DNA of 45,595 nt, from contig JACQUK010000141.1 of NCBI GenBank assembly GCA_016210325.1, positions 1 through 45,595 of the forward strand, in the 5' to 3' direction. A program made the translations under genes and the position numbers. Positions 31,293 through 39,963 of the stretch are shown piece after piece. The notes under the pieces are model-generated. The model searched no databases. It saw only the letters and a program-made list of their open reading frames with translations, and was not told the DNA's origin. Position 1 is the first letter of the stretch. Every line of letters starts with the position of its first letter. The stretch is from Chloroflexota bacterium (GTDB lineage Bacteria; Chloroflexota; Dehalococcoidia; Lucifugimonadales; HRBIN23).

Positions 31293-33260
31293 ATGGCAAA
31301 GTCCTTCAAGGCCGACACAGGCTTCGCCCCAGCAACAGCAATGCGCCGCCGCGCTCCGGGCGTGCACCGCTCGTTGCCTGGATGGCGTCTCGTGTGGCGG
31401 ACGGCAGTGTTCGCCTCGTTCCTCGCCCTGGTCGTCATTGCTACGTTCGTCTCCCGCATCAGCCACAGCCCTGCCCCCGCCGCTGCCGCGGGTACCGCCT
31501 ACAGAGTCCAGTTCGTCCTCAACGACGACCCGGCAAGCTGGTTCAGGAACACCTCCCAACCACCGGTTGCCGGCACGCAGTCGCTGGCAGTGGTGAACCC
31601 TGGCGCCAGGATTGACTTTGGAACAGACTCCAACACCGTGCACACTGTCACCAGCCTGGTCTTCCCGACCGGCGCGGCCGGCATGCCATTCGACCAGCCC
31701 AAGGCGTTCAATGGCTCGGTATCCACCCCAGTCGTTACGCCCGGCCTCTACGTGTTCACCTGCAAGGTTCATCCCTACATGTTTGGGGCGGTTATCGCCG
31801 ATGACCCAGCCACCCAGGGGCTGGACCTGGGCGAGAGCATCTCCTTGCTCAACGGCATCACGGTGCCAACCAGCAGCGACCTCGCCACCAGGCTGCTCAG
31901 GACGTTCTTCATCGCCACCAATCCCTCCAACTGGCAAGACTACAATCCCGCCACCAATCCCAGTGGGGTATGGCACATCACCTACCCTAACGTTGACGTG
32001 CGGATCACTGGCGGCGCGGTAGTAAACCTGCCCAGCGTCCTCAACGCAAGGTACGGCAACGATACCGCTCTGGCGACCGTGAGCGACCCCGCAACGCCGG
32101 GTGTGGGGCAAGTGTGGGTAGATACCCAATTCGAGCTGACCTCCGGCAAGAGCAAGCCCGGCACGGCAACAGCGGTCGAGGCAGCCACCTGGCAGGTCTC
32201 CAGGAAGGTAGCGTTGCCGCAGATCAACATGAACAACCCCCACAACATGTGGACTGACAGAGACCAGCGACTCATCTTCCAGACGCAGTGGTTCGACTCG
32301 AGGCTCACGGTGTTCGAGCGGGAGACGGGGAGGCTGGTTGACGACATCGCCGTAGGGCCCGCGCCGGCGCATGCGATGACCAGGGTTGATACCGACGAGG
32401 TACACGTGACGCTGAACGGGTCGGATGCCATTGCTTCGGTGGTGGAGCTCTCGCCCCGCGCCGGGCGCATTGAGCGAAAGATCGACATCGGAAGGGCCTT
32501 CCCACATGCCCACTGGATGAGCCATGATGGGAAGAAGATGGTGACCCCCAATGCGTTCAGCGCCGATTCGACGTTGCACGATTTTCCCACCGCCTCAAAC
32601 CGCATCCAGGCAACCGGCGCCCACCCCCTCGCCACGGGTATGATGCCAGACTCCAGTAAGTACTACGTGGCGAACTTCCTCGATAGCACCCTCACATGCA
32701 TCTCCATAGACGCTCCGGCATGCAAGCAGGGAGGCAGCGCCGTAGACGTGAAGCAGATCAACCTCCTCGCTGCCTACGACCCCATCGGCGGGGCGATCAC
32801 CGGGCCGGCGGGCGCCCTGCCCATCCAGACTCCTGTCAGTCCCAACGGCAAGAATATGGTCACGGCCAACACCCTGACCGCCACGATGACCATTGTGGAC
32901 CCCGCCACCGATGCCCTGGTGAACATGCTGCCCTGCGACCCAGGGTGCCACGGAGTCCAGTACGGGGCCAAGCAAGGTGGCGGGTATTACGCCTACGTAT
33001 CGAGCAAGTTCTCCAACACCATGCTCGTTGTTGACCCGGACCCGAATGGCGATGGGAACGCTTCGGACGCAGCGATTGCGGGCAGGGTCCTCCTGGTCGC
33101 CTTGGACAGCACCGCCAGCGACGCCGTCATCACTGGCAACGCCGGCATGGGGGGGCAGGGGGTGCTGGCGGTCCCAGTGGTATACAACGGATGGGTGCAG
33201 AACCTACCCAAGGAGTGGAAGGAACTGCTCACAAGGGAGCAGCAGGACCCGGTGCCATAG
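31293..33260 (+). CDS. Cupredoxin/beta-propeller copper protein, exported
   Basis: This 655-residue protein starts with a basic N-terminus and one hydrophobic segment (VFASFLALVVIATFVS) as signal or anchor. A cupredoxin domain follows with type-1 copper ligands H117 (NTVHTVTSL), C157, H160 and M163 (TCKVHPYMFG). Residues 270-640 form a YncE/NosZ-like beta-propeller (NNPHNMWTDRDQRLIFQTQW, VTLNGSDAIASVV, ANTLTATMTIVDPATD). Electron transfer or a periplasmic oxidoreductase role with copper is plausible; no NosZ Cu-Z His pattern is complete. GGAGGTGAGGTGCT precedes the ATG. It stands alone. Confidence 0.75.
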   Translation: MAKSFKADTGFAPATAMRRRAPGVHRSLPGWRLVWRTAVFASFLALVVIATFVSRISHSPAPAAAAGTAYRVQFVLNDDPASWFRNTSQPPVAGTQSLAVVNPGARIDFGTDSNTVHTVTSLVFPTGAAGMPFDQPKAFNGSVSTPVVTPGLYVFTCKVHPYMFGAVIADDPATQGLDLGESISLLNGITVPTSSDLATRLLRTFFIATNPSNWQDYNPATNPSGVWHITYPNVDVRITGGAVVNLPSVLNARYGNDTALATVSDPATPGVGQVWVDTQFELTSGKSKPGTATAVEAATWQVSRKVALPQINMNNPHNMWTDRDQRLIFQTQWFDSRLTVFERETGRLVDDIAVGPAPAHAMTRVDTDEVHVTLNGSDAIASVVELSPRAGRIERKIDIGRAFPHAHWMSHDGKKMVTPNAFSADSTLHDFPTASNRIQATGAHPLATGMMPDSSKYYVANFLDSTLTCISIDAPACKQGGSAVDVKQINLLAAYDPIGGAITGPAGALPIQTPVSPNGKNMVTANTLTATMTIVDPATDALVNMLPCDPGCHGVQYGAKQGGGYYAYVSSKFSNTMLVVDPDPNGDGNASDAAIAGRVLLVALDSTASDAVITGNAGMGGQGVLAVPVVYNGWVQNLPKEWKELLTREQQDPVP

Positions 33261-33289
33261 TCCGCACCTGAAAACCAAAGGCTGAAGCG

Positions 33290-33323
33290 TGCAGAGAGGG
33301 GGCCAAAGCCCCCCCTCTCTGCA
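33290..33323. terminator. Bidirectional terminator
   Basis: TGCAGAGAGGGGG (33290-33302) pairs exactly with CCCCCTCTCTGCA (33311-33323) around a short loop. It lies between two convergent genes (ends 33260 and 33394). Confidence 0.75.
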
Positions 33324-33393
33324 CTTGAGGAATCGCACCTCACAACGGGAGGCTGCGCAGTGCAGCGCTCCCCGAGAAGGCGTGAGCCTGGCC

Positions 33394-34341
33394 CTACACC
33401 ACGTTGGCCGGCCGCCCTGCCAGGAAGCCGCGGATGTTGGCAACCACGATGTTCTTCGTCTGCCGCTCCGGGACCATGCCGGTGTTGTGGGGGAACAGCA
33501 CCACATTCTCCAGCGTGGTGAGCGGATTGTCCTGGCGCAAGGGCTCGGTGGTATACACGTCCAGCCCCGCTCCGCGAATGCGCTTCTGTCGCAGCGCCTC
33601 CACCAGCGCCTCCTCATCCACCACGTCGCCGCGCGCGGTATTGACCAGGATTGCGGTGGGTTGCATCAGCCCGATGAGACGTCGGCCGATGAGCTTCTGG
33701 GTGTCCGGAGAGCTGCGTACGCTGACCGAGACCACATCGGCAGTCCGCATCAACTCCTCCAGGGCCACGAACTCGACGGCCATCTCCCGGGCCCGCTCCG
33801 CCGAAGGGTGGAACGTCCAGGCGATGACCTTCATCCCCAAGCCCTTGCCAAGCTGTGCCATGCGCCGGCCAATGTGGCCGGTCCCCACCACACCCAGGGT
33901 CTTGCCACAAAGCTGGGTGATAGGCTCCCCCTGGGGCCAGCGGCCCTCCCGCGTCATGCGGTCCACGGCAGGGACCCACCGGGCCACGGCCAGGGCTAGC
34001 GTGATGGCCCCCTCGGCCACGGCTTCGGCGTTGGCACCGGGGGTGTTGGCCACCAGGACGCCTCGCTGATGGCATGCTGCCAGGTCTATGTTGTCAATCC
34101 CCACACCGACACGGGCAATGAGCTTCAACCGGGGGGCCTGCTCCAGGACAGCCGCAGTGAAGCGCGTTGTGCCATAGACGGCCACCACCACGTCAGCCTC
34201 CCTCACCCGTTCGGCCAAGGCGTCTGGCTGAGCGGGACGAGAGCGATGCACCGTCACTTCTCCAAGCTGGCGAAGGGCTGCCTCTGTTGGGGAGCCGCCG
34301 ATGACCGGCGGGTCGTCGTCCACCACAACGATGTGGGCCAT
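33394..34341 (-). CDS. D-2-hydroxyacid dehydrogenase family protein
   Basis: This 315-residue NAD-dependent D-2-hydroxyacid dehydrogenase has NAD site LGVVGTGHIGRRMAQLGKGL, substrate-binding Arg in VVSVSVRSSPDT, NTARGDVVDEEALVEALR, Glu in DVYTTEPLRQDN and a terminal His in LFPHNTGM. The pattern N-terminal ARVGVGIDNIDLAACHQRGV is intact. Related enzymes reduce glyoxylate, hydroxypyruvate or phosphoglycerate; the substrate is unknown. It lies next to a D-amino-acid-oxidase-like gene read in the same direction, so both may act on one amino or hydroxy acid. Confidence 0.9.
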   Translation of the reverse strand: MAHIVVVDDDPPVIGGSPTEAALRQLGEVTVHRSRPAQPDALAERVREADVVVAVYGTTRFTAAVLEQAPRLKLIARVGVGIDNIDLAACHQRGVLVANTPGANAEAVAEGAITLALAVARWVPAVDRMTREGRWPQGEPITQLCGKTLGVVGTGHIGRRMAQLGKGLGMKVIAWTFHPSAERAREMAVEFVALEELMRTADVVSVSVRSSPDTQKLIGRRLIGLMQPTAILVNTARGDVVDEEALVEALRQKRIRGAGLDVYTTEPLRQDNPLTTLENVVLFPHNTGMVPERQTKNIVVANIRGFLAGRPANVV

Positions 34342-34450
34342 AGCGCCTCCTTATCGGCTAGACGGGCTGCCAGCAGTCTTGGACCGTGACTGCCTCTCCC
34401 CTGTGGCATAGCTATCATGGCCAGAGGCAGGCGAGAAGCCAGTGGCAGGC

Positions 34451-35644
34451 TCACCCGTGCCGCGCTGCCGCCTCCCTGAGCGCCATGATGCCGTACTTGC
34501 CTTGAACGGGGGCGGAGAACCTGTCCGGCAGGAACGGCTTGAGGGAGTAGGAGAGAGGACGCCGCAGCACCAGGTCCCGCACAAGCTGGCCCCACAGGAT
34601 GCAGCAGTAGACCCCGGGGTTCCCCACCACCACGTAGGCGCCCTCCAATGAGGGCACCGGGCCAAGGATGGGCATGCCGTCGGGCGGAATGGGCCGGGGT
34701 CCGCTCATGTGCCCCGTCACCCTGGCCTCCGCAAGACAGGGCAGCAGCCGGACCGCAAAGCTGAGCAGGGCCTGCTTGGCCTCTTCCCTGAGGATGCTGT
34801 CAAACACGTAGCTCTCGTATGCGGTGACTCCCACCAGGTAGGTATTCTCTGAGCGGCGAGTGAAGAGAAAGTTGACCATCGGCGGGTTCGAGATGCCCGC
34901 CCCGCTGATGTGCGTGTCAATGGGTGGGCCGTCGTAGTCCAGCAGGAGCTGCTCTCCCTTCATGGGGTGGACCGGCAGAGGCACACCCACCCATTTGGAC
35001 GCCTCAGGCGTCCACACTCCTGTCGCCAGCAGGACATGGTCGCACAGGACGCGCTCCCCAGTGCTGGTCACCACCCCTGCCACACGGGAGCCTTGCTTCA
35101 CCAGACCCGCGGCCTTGCGCGTGAGGAACTGCGCGCCTCTCTTCTGGGCCGCCTGGGCCAGGGCCAGGGTCAGGCGGTAGCTGTCAACCCTGGCGGCCCA
35201 GTCGCACCACAGCCCCCCGTAGAGCTTCACATCGCGGCTCAGGCGCGGCTCTCTGGCATAGCATTGCTCAGCGGTCAGCAGCTCATTGTCCAGGTTCTGC
35301 TTGGGGGCCAGCCGCTGGATTTCCTCCCACCCATGCGGCGAGAATGCCAGCGCAAGGTCCGGCTGTCTTCTGAACCCGACGTCAATGCCCGTCTCCTCGG
35401 CGATGGCCGGGGCCATCTCCATCACCGCCTGGGAGCCCCGCCTGGACATCTCGCATAGCTCCGGAGGCTCCGTGTAGTGCAGCGTCAGGCCCAGGGAGGC
35501 CGGGGCGTGGCCCGAAGTGCCGCTGGCAATGGCGTTCTGCTCCAGCACGACTACCTTTAGCTTCTCCTGGCTCAGGAAGTAGGCGGCGCTGCATCCCACG
35601 ATCCCGGCGCCGACGATGACCACATCTGCCTTCTCGGCTGGCAT
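34451..35644 (-). CDS. FAD-dependent oxidoreductase, DAO/glycine-oxidase family
   Basis: This 397-residue flavoprotein has an N-terminal FAD motif DVVIVGAGIVGCSAAYFLSQ, followed by KVVVLEQNAIASGTSGHA, typical of DAO-fold enzymes. Its late GMPILGPVPSLEGAYVVVGN closes the FAD site. It oxidises a secondary amine or amino acid and passes electrons to oxygen or a carrier. There is no membrane anchor. It is followed by the hydroxyacid dehydrogenase gene 109 bp downstream and preceded by an oligopeptide-type binding lipoprotein; a shared catabolic role is likely but unproven. Confidence 0.87.
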   Translation of the reverse strand: MPAEKADVVIVGAGIVGCSAAYFLSQEKLKVVVLEQNAIASGTSGHAPASLGLTLHYTEPPELCEMSRRGSQAVMEMAPAIAEETGIDVGFRRQPDLALAFSPHGWEEIQRLAPKQNLDNELLTAEQCYAREPRLSRDVKLYGGLWCDWAARVDSYRLTLALAQAAQKRGAQFLTRKAAGLVKQGSRVAGVVTSTGERVLCDHVLLATGVWTPEASKWVGVPLPVHPMKGEQLLLDYDGPPIDTHISGAGISNPPMVNFLFTRRSENTYLVGVTAYESYVFDSILREEAKQALLSFAVRLLPCLAEARVTGHMSGPRPIPPDGMPILGPVPSLEGAYVVVGNPGVYCCILWGQLVRDLVLRRPLSYSLKPFLPDRFSAPVQGKYGIMALREAAARHG

Positions 35645-35746
35645 CCCGGCCTCCTTCTTCGGCGGGCCAATGTTGGCAGGCTACTGGGCGCCAGATTGCC
35701 TCAGCAGCATAGCATTGTTGGTACCCTGCGCTTTCCTCCCAGCAAC

Positions 35747-37753
35747 CTACAGTGACCTGAAACCTACATTGGGGTTCTCCCGGTCAATCCAGGACCGCGT
35801 CACGCCGAAGCCCCAGCGGAAGGACCCCAACGAGGAGTTGAACATGTGGTTCTTGACGTAGGGCTGGGCCACATAGGGGTATGCGTAGGCTCCCGAAGGG
35901 TACGTTGAATAGCGCTGCACCGCCATGTAGCGGATGATCTCGTACACCTTCTTGACACGCGCCCAGTGGTCCAGCTCCGCGGACATGGCGTCTACCATCG
36001 CGTCCAGCTTGGGGTCGTTCAGGTGAAGCGCGGTGCCGCCCAGGGCCTTGGAGTGGTAAGGATCACGGAGCCACTGGTCCGGGTCATTGCCCAGGCTGTA
36101 GAAGTCGTACATCACCTCGTGCCAGTTGCCCGCGTTAAGGATGCTCCGGTGGGCACCAACGTCCCTGGAGACGATCTTGGCGTTGATGCCGATGTCCTTC
36201 AGGTTGGCAACGAACAGCTCAACCTCAGCAATGGTGTAGGGCACCGTGGGCGCCATGTTGACGGTGAAGGTCAGCTCGCCGGGCTTGTACCCCGCCTCCG
36301 CCAGCAGCTTTTTGGCCAGGGCCGCGTCATAGGAGCTATACTTCGCCCCTTCACCGTACTCAAAGGTAGGCAGGAACCACTCCGCGGCACCAGCGTAGAT
36401 GTACTCACCTGGCACGCACCAGCCCGCCTGGGGCCCGTCGCACATACCGTTCTGGTCTATGGCGGTCGAAACTGCCTGGCGCAGCTTCAGGTTGTCAAAG
36501 GGCGGCTCGTCCGTGCGGAAGAGAAAGGCCCGCCGCCCCGAAGGAGATAGCGAGATAGTCCAGGTGGCATCAGGGTTGGTCTTCGATAGGCTCTCGTAGC
36601 GGGGCTTGCGGATGGACTGGCCCCAGCCCATCATGTCAATCTTCTGGGCCCGGAAGCCGGCGTCCATGGCCGCCTCGTCCTTGAGCTGTAGCCAGCTCAC
36701 CCCATCGAAGAAAGGCAGCCGGTACTGGGTGGGCGTCTCCAGGATCTTGTTGTCCTGGACCCCGCTCCAGTAACCCCAGTAGTCGGGGTTGCGCTTGAAT
36801 CTGACCTCGCTGCCAGGGGTGAACTTTTCGATCATGAAGGGGCCGCTGGCCACCAGGTCGGCTTCGGTGGCGGGCCGCTTGCCCCCTTCGTACAGCTCCT
36901 TGGGCAGCACCCCGAACCCGCTGTCATAGCCAAGTTGGAGCAGCAGGGCAGGGTAAGTCCGGGCCGTCTTTATCTCCAGGGTGTAGTCGTCCAGCGCCTT
37001 GAAGGAGGTCACCGGCTGGAACGGCGCCGCCACGGCAGCCAGCGCTGAGGAGGCCCGCAGCTTCTCAAAGCTCCACACCCAGTCCTGGGCAGTGACCGGC
37101 CGACCGTTCACCGGCGGCTTGTTCCAGAACTTGGCTGTCCTGGTCAGATGCAGGACCAGAGTCGTGGGGTCTTTGTACTCCCAAGACTGGGCTGCCACGG
37201 GGTTCACCACGGAGCCAGTGGCGGAGTACTGAGGCCCAACGGCCACCTCGACCAGATTGTCCACGATAGCTGCGTTGGCGATGTTGGAGTTGGTGAACGG
37301 GTCCAGAGTCGTGACTTCACGGAAGGCCTGGATGGCAGGATAGCCGCCGCCACCACCTGTGCCACCGTACTTGGGGGGTGTGGTGGGCAGCGGTGGCCGC
37401 CGACCGGGGATCTTGCGCTTCTCGATCTGGTCCAGTACCCAGGGATGAATAGCCCCCTCGCCACGCGCTTTGGCCTGGGCCACCAGGGTATCAATAGGGG
37501 TGCCGGCATCCGTGGGGGGAGGTGGAGCAGCAGTTGCGGTAGCGGTCGGTTGGGCCACAGCAGTAGTGGGTGTGACCGTTGGCTGGGCCACTACTGTGGT
37601 AGGTGTGGCGGTCGGCTGGACCACTGCCGTGGTAGGCGTGGGGGTCGCCGCTGGCCGGGTGGGGGTCGGCGTTGGCTCGGCGGCGCGGCACGCCACGCCC
37701 AGGAGCAGCAGCAGCACAAACGCGAAGCCCGCAAAGAAAAGGATGCGACGCAT
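35747..37753 (-). CDS. ABC transporter substrate-binding lipoprotein (family 5, oligopeptide type)
   Basis: This 668-residue extracellular binding protein has signal MRRILFFAGFAFVLLLLLGV and a Cys lipobox (LLGVAC). Residues 20-75 are a repetitive Thr/Pro linker (TPTPTRPAATPTPTT..., three runs of PTATPTT-like units). The family 5 part has WEYKDPTTLVLHLTRTAKF, then a long DppA/OppA-like body. No permease or ATPase gene is adjacent. The start is ATG 37753 after GAGGAGACCG; the open frame reaches 37801. GTG or TTG alternatives are not needed. Confidence 0.88.
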   Translation of the reverse strand: MRRILFFAGFAFVLLLLLGVACRAAEPTPTPTRPAATPTPTTAVVQPTATPTTVVAQPTVTPTTAVAQPTATATAAPPPPTDAGTPIDTLVAQAKARGEGAIHPWVLDQIEKRKIPGRRPPLPTTPPKYGGTGGGGGYPAIQAFREVTTLDPFTNSNIANAAIVDNLVEVAVGPQYSATGSVVNPVAAQSWEYKDPTTLVLHLTRTAKFWNKPPVNGRPVTAQDWVWSFEKLRASSALAAVAAPFQPVTSFKALDDYTLEIKTARTYPALLLQLGYDSGFGVLPKELYEGGKRPATEADLVASGPFMIEKFTPGSEVRFKRNPDYWGYWSGVQDNKILETPTQYRLPFFDGVSWLQLKDEAAMDAGFRAQKIDMMGWGQSIRKPRYESLSKTNPDATWTISLSPSGRRAFLFRTDEPPFDNLKLRQAVSTAIDQNGMCDGPQAGWCVPGEYIYAGAAEWFLPTFEYGEGAKYSSYDAALAKKLLAEAGYKPGELTFTVNMAPTVPYTIAEVELFVANLKDIGINAKIVSRDVGAHRSILNAGNWHEVMYDFYSLGNDPDQWLRDPYHSKALGGTALHLNDPKLDAMVDAMSAELDHWARVKKVYEIIRYMAVQRYSTYPSGAYAYPYVAQPYVKNHMFNSSLGSFRWGFGVTRSWIDRENPNVGFRSL

Positions 37754-37879
37754 GGCGGTCTCCTCGGTACGATCTCCCCCGCGCCGGGCACCGCTCAGCA
37801 CTCCTAGCTGTTAGCACACCTCAGAGGTCGAATTTCTGCGCCGGGCCAGCGGCACGAACCACATTGTCGGCCAGAGTTG

Positions 37880-38007
37880 CTAGGCTGTGTTGACATTGTC
37901 CGCTCACCCTGAGGCTCTCGAAGGGCGAGCGGGTTCAGCGGCCTTCCGCTCATAGTTCGACAAGCTCACCACGAGCGGAAAAACGGCAGAATGTCAACAG
38001 AACCTGG
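37880..38007. mobile_element. MITE copy C
   Basis: A 128-bp element starts CTAGGCTGTGTTGACATTG and ends AATGTCAACAGAACCTGG. It is closely similar to copy B (4548-4676) throughout, including the GTTCGACAAGCTCACCACGA unit. It lies 12 bp beyond the end of the HlyD-like gene. Confidence 0.75.
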
Positions 38008-38018
38008 TGCCGCTGCCC

Positions 38019-39845
38019 TCACCTGCAAACAGGGCGTATTCTGGCACTCCCACAGGGCGAAGTCAACAAAGTGTCCCGGTCGGTAAAGTTCACTCTTTCC
38101 AAAGAGTGAACTTTACCGCTGACGATGCCCGCTTGACGGGTAGAGAGAAGCGATACCCTTTTGACCGTCCCCGTCAACCGGGCTTGCGGAAACGCCTGGA
38201 GCGAGAGCCTGACTTCCTGCCCCGTCCGAATGCTTAGCACGTCCACCTCGTCCACCACTGCCTGGACTTCCACCTGGGTGGGGTCCACCAGCCGCACGGC
38301 CGCCGTGCTGGCGTTGACGCTATCTCCAACATTCACATTCACAGCAGCCACTACACCGTCGAAAGGCGCCTTTATGGATGCTTTAGCCAGGCGGTCCTTG
38401 GCGTCATCCAGGCCCACCTGAGCATCTCGGAGTCCGACCTTCCGCTGCTCCACCAGCAACGGGTCGGGGCCCGCCGTGGCCGTCGCCAGGTCCTCTTGCG
38501 CCTTGCTCAGAGTAGCCTGGGCCGTGGCGACCCTGGCCTCCTTCAGAGCTACATCTAGCGGGTCGGGGCCGGCCTTCATGGTAGCCAGGGTATCCTCGGC
38601 GGCCTTGAGGCCTGCCTCCGCACTGGCCACCCTGGCCTGCTTCAGGGCCACGTCCAGAAGGTCAGGGCCTACCTTCATGGTAGCCAGGGTATCCTCGGCG
38701 GCCTTGAGGCCCGCCTCCGCGCTGGCCACTCTGGCCTCCTTCAGGGCCACGTCCAGGGTGTCTGGGCCTGCTTGCATGGTATCCAGGGTAACTTGAGCGT
38801 TCCGCAGGGCATCCTGGGCCTGGGTGAGGGCTTTCTGGGCCGCGGTGAGAGCCACAGCCTGCTGGACCTGGGCCGTTGCCAGGCTATTCTTGGCCGCGAC
38901 GAGGTCCTTCCAGGCCTTGTTGGGGTCGCCAAGGTTCGCGGTGTAGTTGGCATCGTATTTTGCCAAGACCGCCGTCGGGTCCAGAAAGATATCCGCATCA
39001 GGTATGAATATGCCGTACTTAAGGAGATGCACTTGCCTATAGGCTTCCTTGCGGCTGGCCAGCAGGTCGCTCGCATCGCTGACGACCTGGGCTTGCACCT
39101 GCTGCGTGTTCTCAAGCTGTTGCTGGCTGTTGTCGGCCGTCTCCCTGGCCCACTGGACGTTCGCTGAGGCCGACGCCACATCCGCCGGGGTGTAAGGCGC
39201 CCTGGCTTTGTCCAGCGCATCCTGGGCTGCCTGGAGCTGGGACTGGGCGCTGACCACTGCCTCTTCTTGTTTCTTGACGTCCTGGTCAGTATAGGGGGCC
39301 TTGGCCTTGTCCAATGCATCCTGGGCTGCCTGGAGCTGGGACTTGGCGGTGGCTACCGCTTCTTCTTGCTTCTTTATGTCCTGGTCAGTGTAGGGGGCCT
39401 TGGCCTTGCCCAGCGCGTCCTGGGCTGCTTGAAGCTGGGACCTGGCGCTGGCTACCGCTTCCACAGCCTTGGCCTGGCTCAACCCCTGGTCCGCCGGCTG
39501 CACGGTCTCGTCCAGCGCTTGCTGGGCGCTCTTCAGATTGTATTCAGCTTGGGCTACCGCCTTTTCCAACGACGCCGTGTCCAGGCTGGCGAGGGCCTGG
39601 CCTGCTTTGACCGCCGCCCCTTCCTGGACTACCACCTCCTTGACCGTCCCCACGCTGCCAAAAGTGAGTGTTGCCTGGTGTGGCAGAGAGACATTGCCTG
39701 ACGATGCCACCGAGACCTCGATGGTACCCCTGGTCACGGCCACAACCTGGTCTTGGGCGGTCTGTTGCGGCGCCTTGCTGCATGCCGTCAACGCTACTGC
39801 CATCATCAACACAACTGCTGTCCCAACTGCGCTCCAGGGCCTCAT
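38019..39845 (-). CDS. HlyD/MacA-type periplasmic adaptor, C-terminally truncated
   Basis: This 608-residue membrane-fusion protein has a lipobox Cys in its signal (AVALTACSKAP), a biotinyl-lipoyl half (GSVGTVKEVVVQEGAAVKAG, re-joined by IKAPFDGVVAAVNVNVGDSV), a very long helical hairpin and VDEVDVLSIRTGQEVRLSLQ. The hairpin contains three AAQDAL.KA(K/R)APYT modules and three copies of an ALKEARVASAEAGLKAAEDT module. The frame leaves family similarity at residue ~581 (STRQAGIVSG), runs through a 38-bp palindrome and stops. The membrane-proximal domain is therefore incomplete. No ABC partner (MacB-like) is next to it. GGAGGGGCAC precedes ATG 39845. Confidence 0.85.
   Translation of the reverse strand: MRPWSAVGTAVVLMMAVALTACSKAPQQTAQDQVVAVTRGTIEVSVASSGNVSLPHQATLTFGSVGTVKEVVVQEGAAVKAGQALASLDTASLEKAVAQAEYNLKSAQQALDETVQPADQGLSQAKAVEAVASARSQLQAAQDALGKAKAPYTDQDIKKQEEAVATAKSQLQAAQDALDKAKAPYTDQDVKKQEEAVVSAQSQLQAAQDALDKARAPYTPADVASASANVQWARETADNSQQQLENTQQVQAQVVSDASDLLASRKEAYRQVHLLKYGIFIPDADIFLDPTAVLAKYDANYTANLGDPNKAWKDLVAAKNSLATAQVQQAVALTAAQKALTQAQDALRNAQVTLDTMQAGPDTLDVALKEARVASAEAGLKAAEDTLATMKVGPDLLDVALKQARVASAEAGLKAAEDTLATMKAGPDPLDVALKEARVATAQATLSKAQEDLATATAGPDPLLVEQRKVGLRDAQVGLDDAKDRLAKASIKAPFDGVVAAVNVNVGDSVNASTAAVRLVDPTQVEVQAVVDEVDVLSIRTGQEVRLSLQAFPQARLTGTVKRVSLLSTRQAGIVSGKVHSLERVNFTDRDTLLTSPCGSARIRPVCR
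38081..38118. repeat. 38-bp inverted repeat inside the HlyD-like 3' end
   Basis: CGGTAAAGTTCACTCTTT (38081-38098) and its exact complement (38101-38118) flank a central CC. It begins where the HlyD-like protein loses its similarity to the family and lies 74 bp from MITE copy C. Confidence 0.7.
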
Positions 39846-39963
39846 GTGCCCCTCCTACAAGAATCGTCATTACGGCGCAGAAGTCGCTGCACTACTTAAC
39901 GGGTCCGGGGCTGCTGGGTTAGGTCTGTTAATAGCCACGACACAAATCCACGAGCACTGACAC

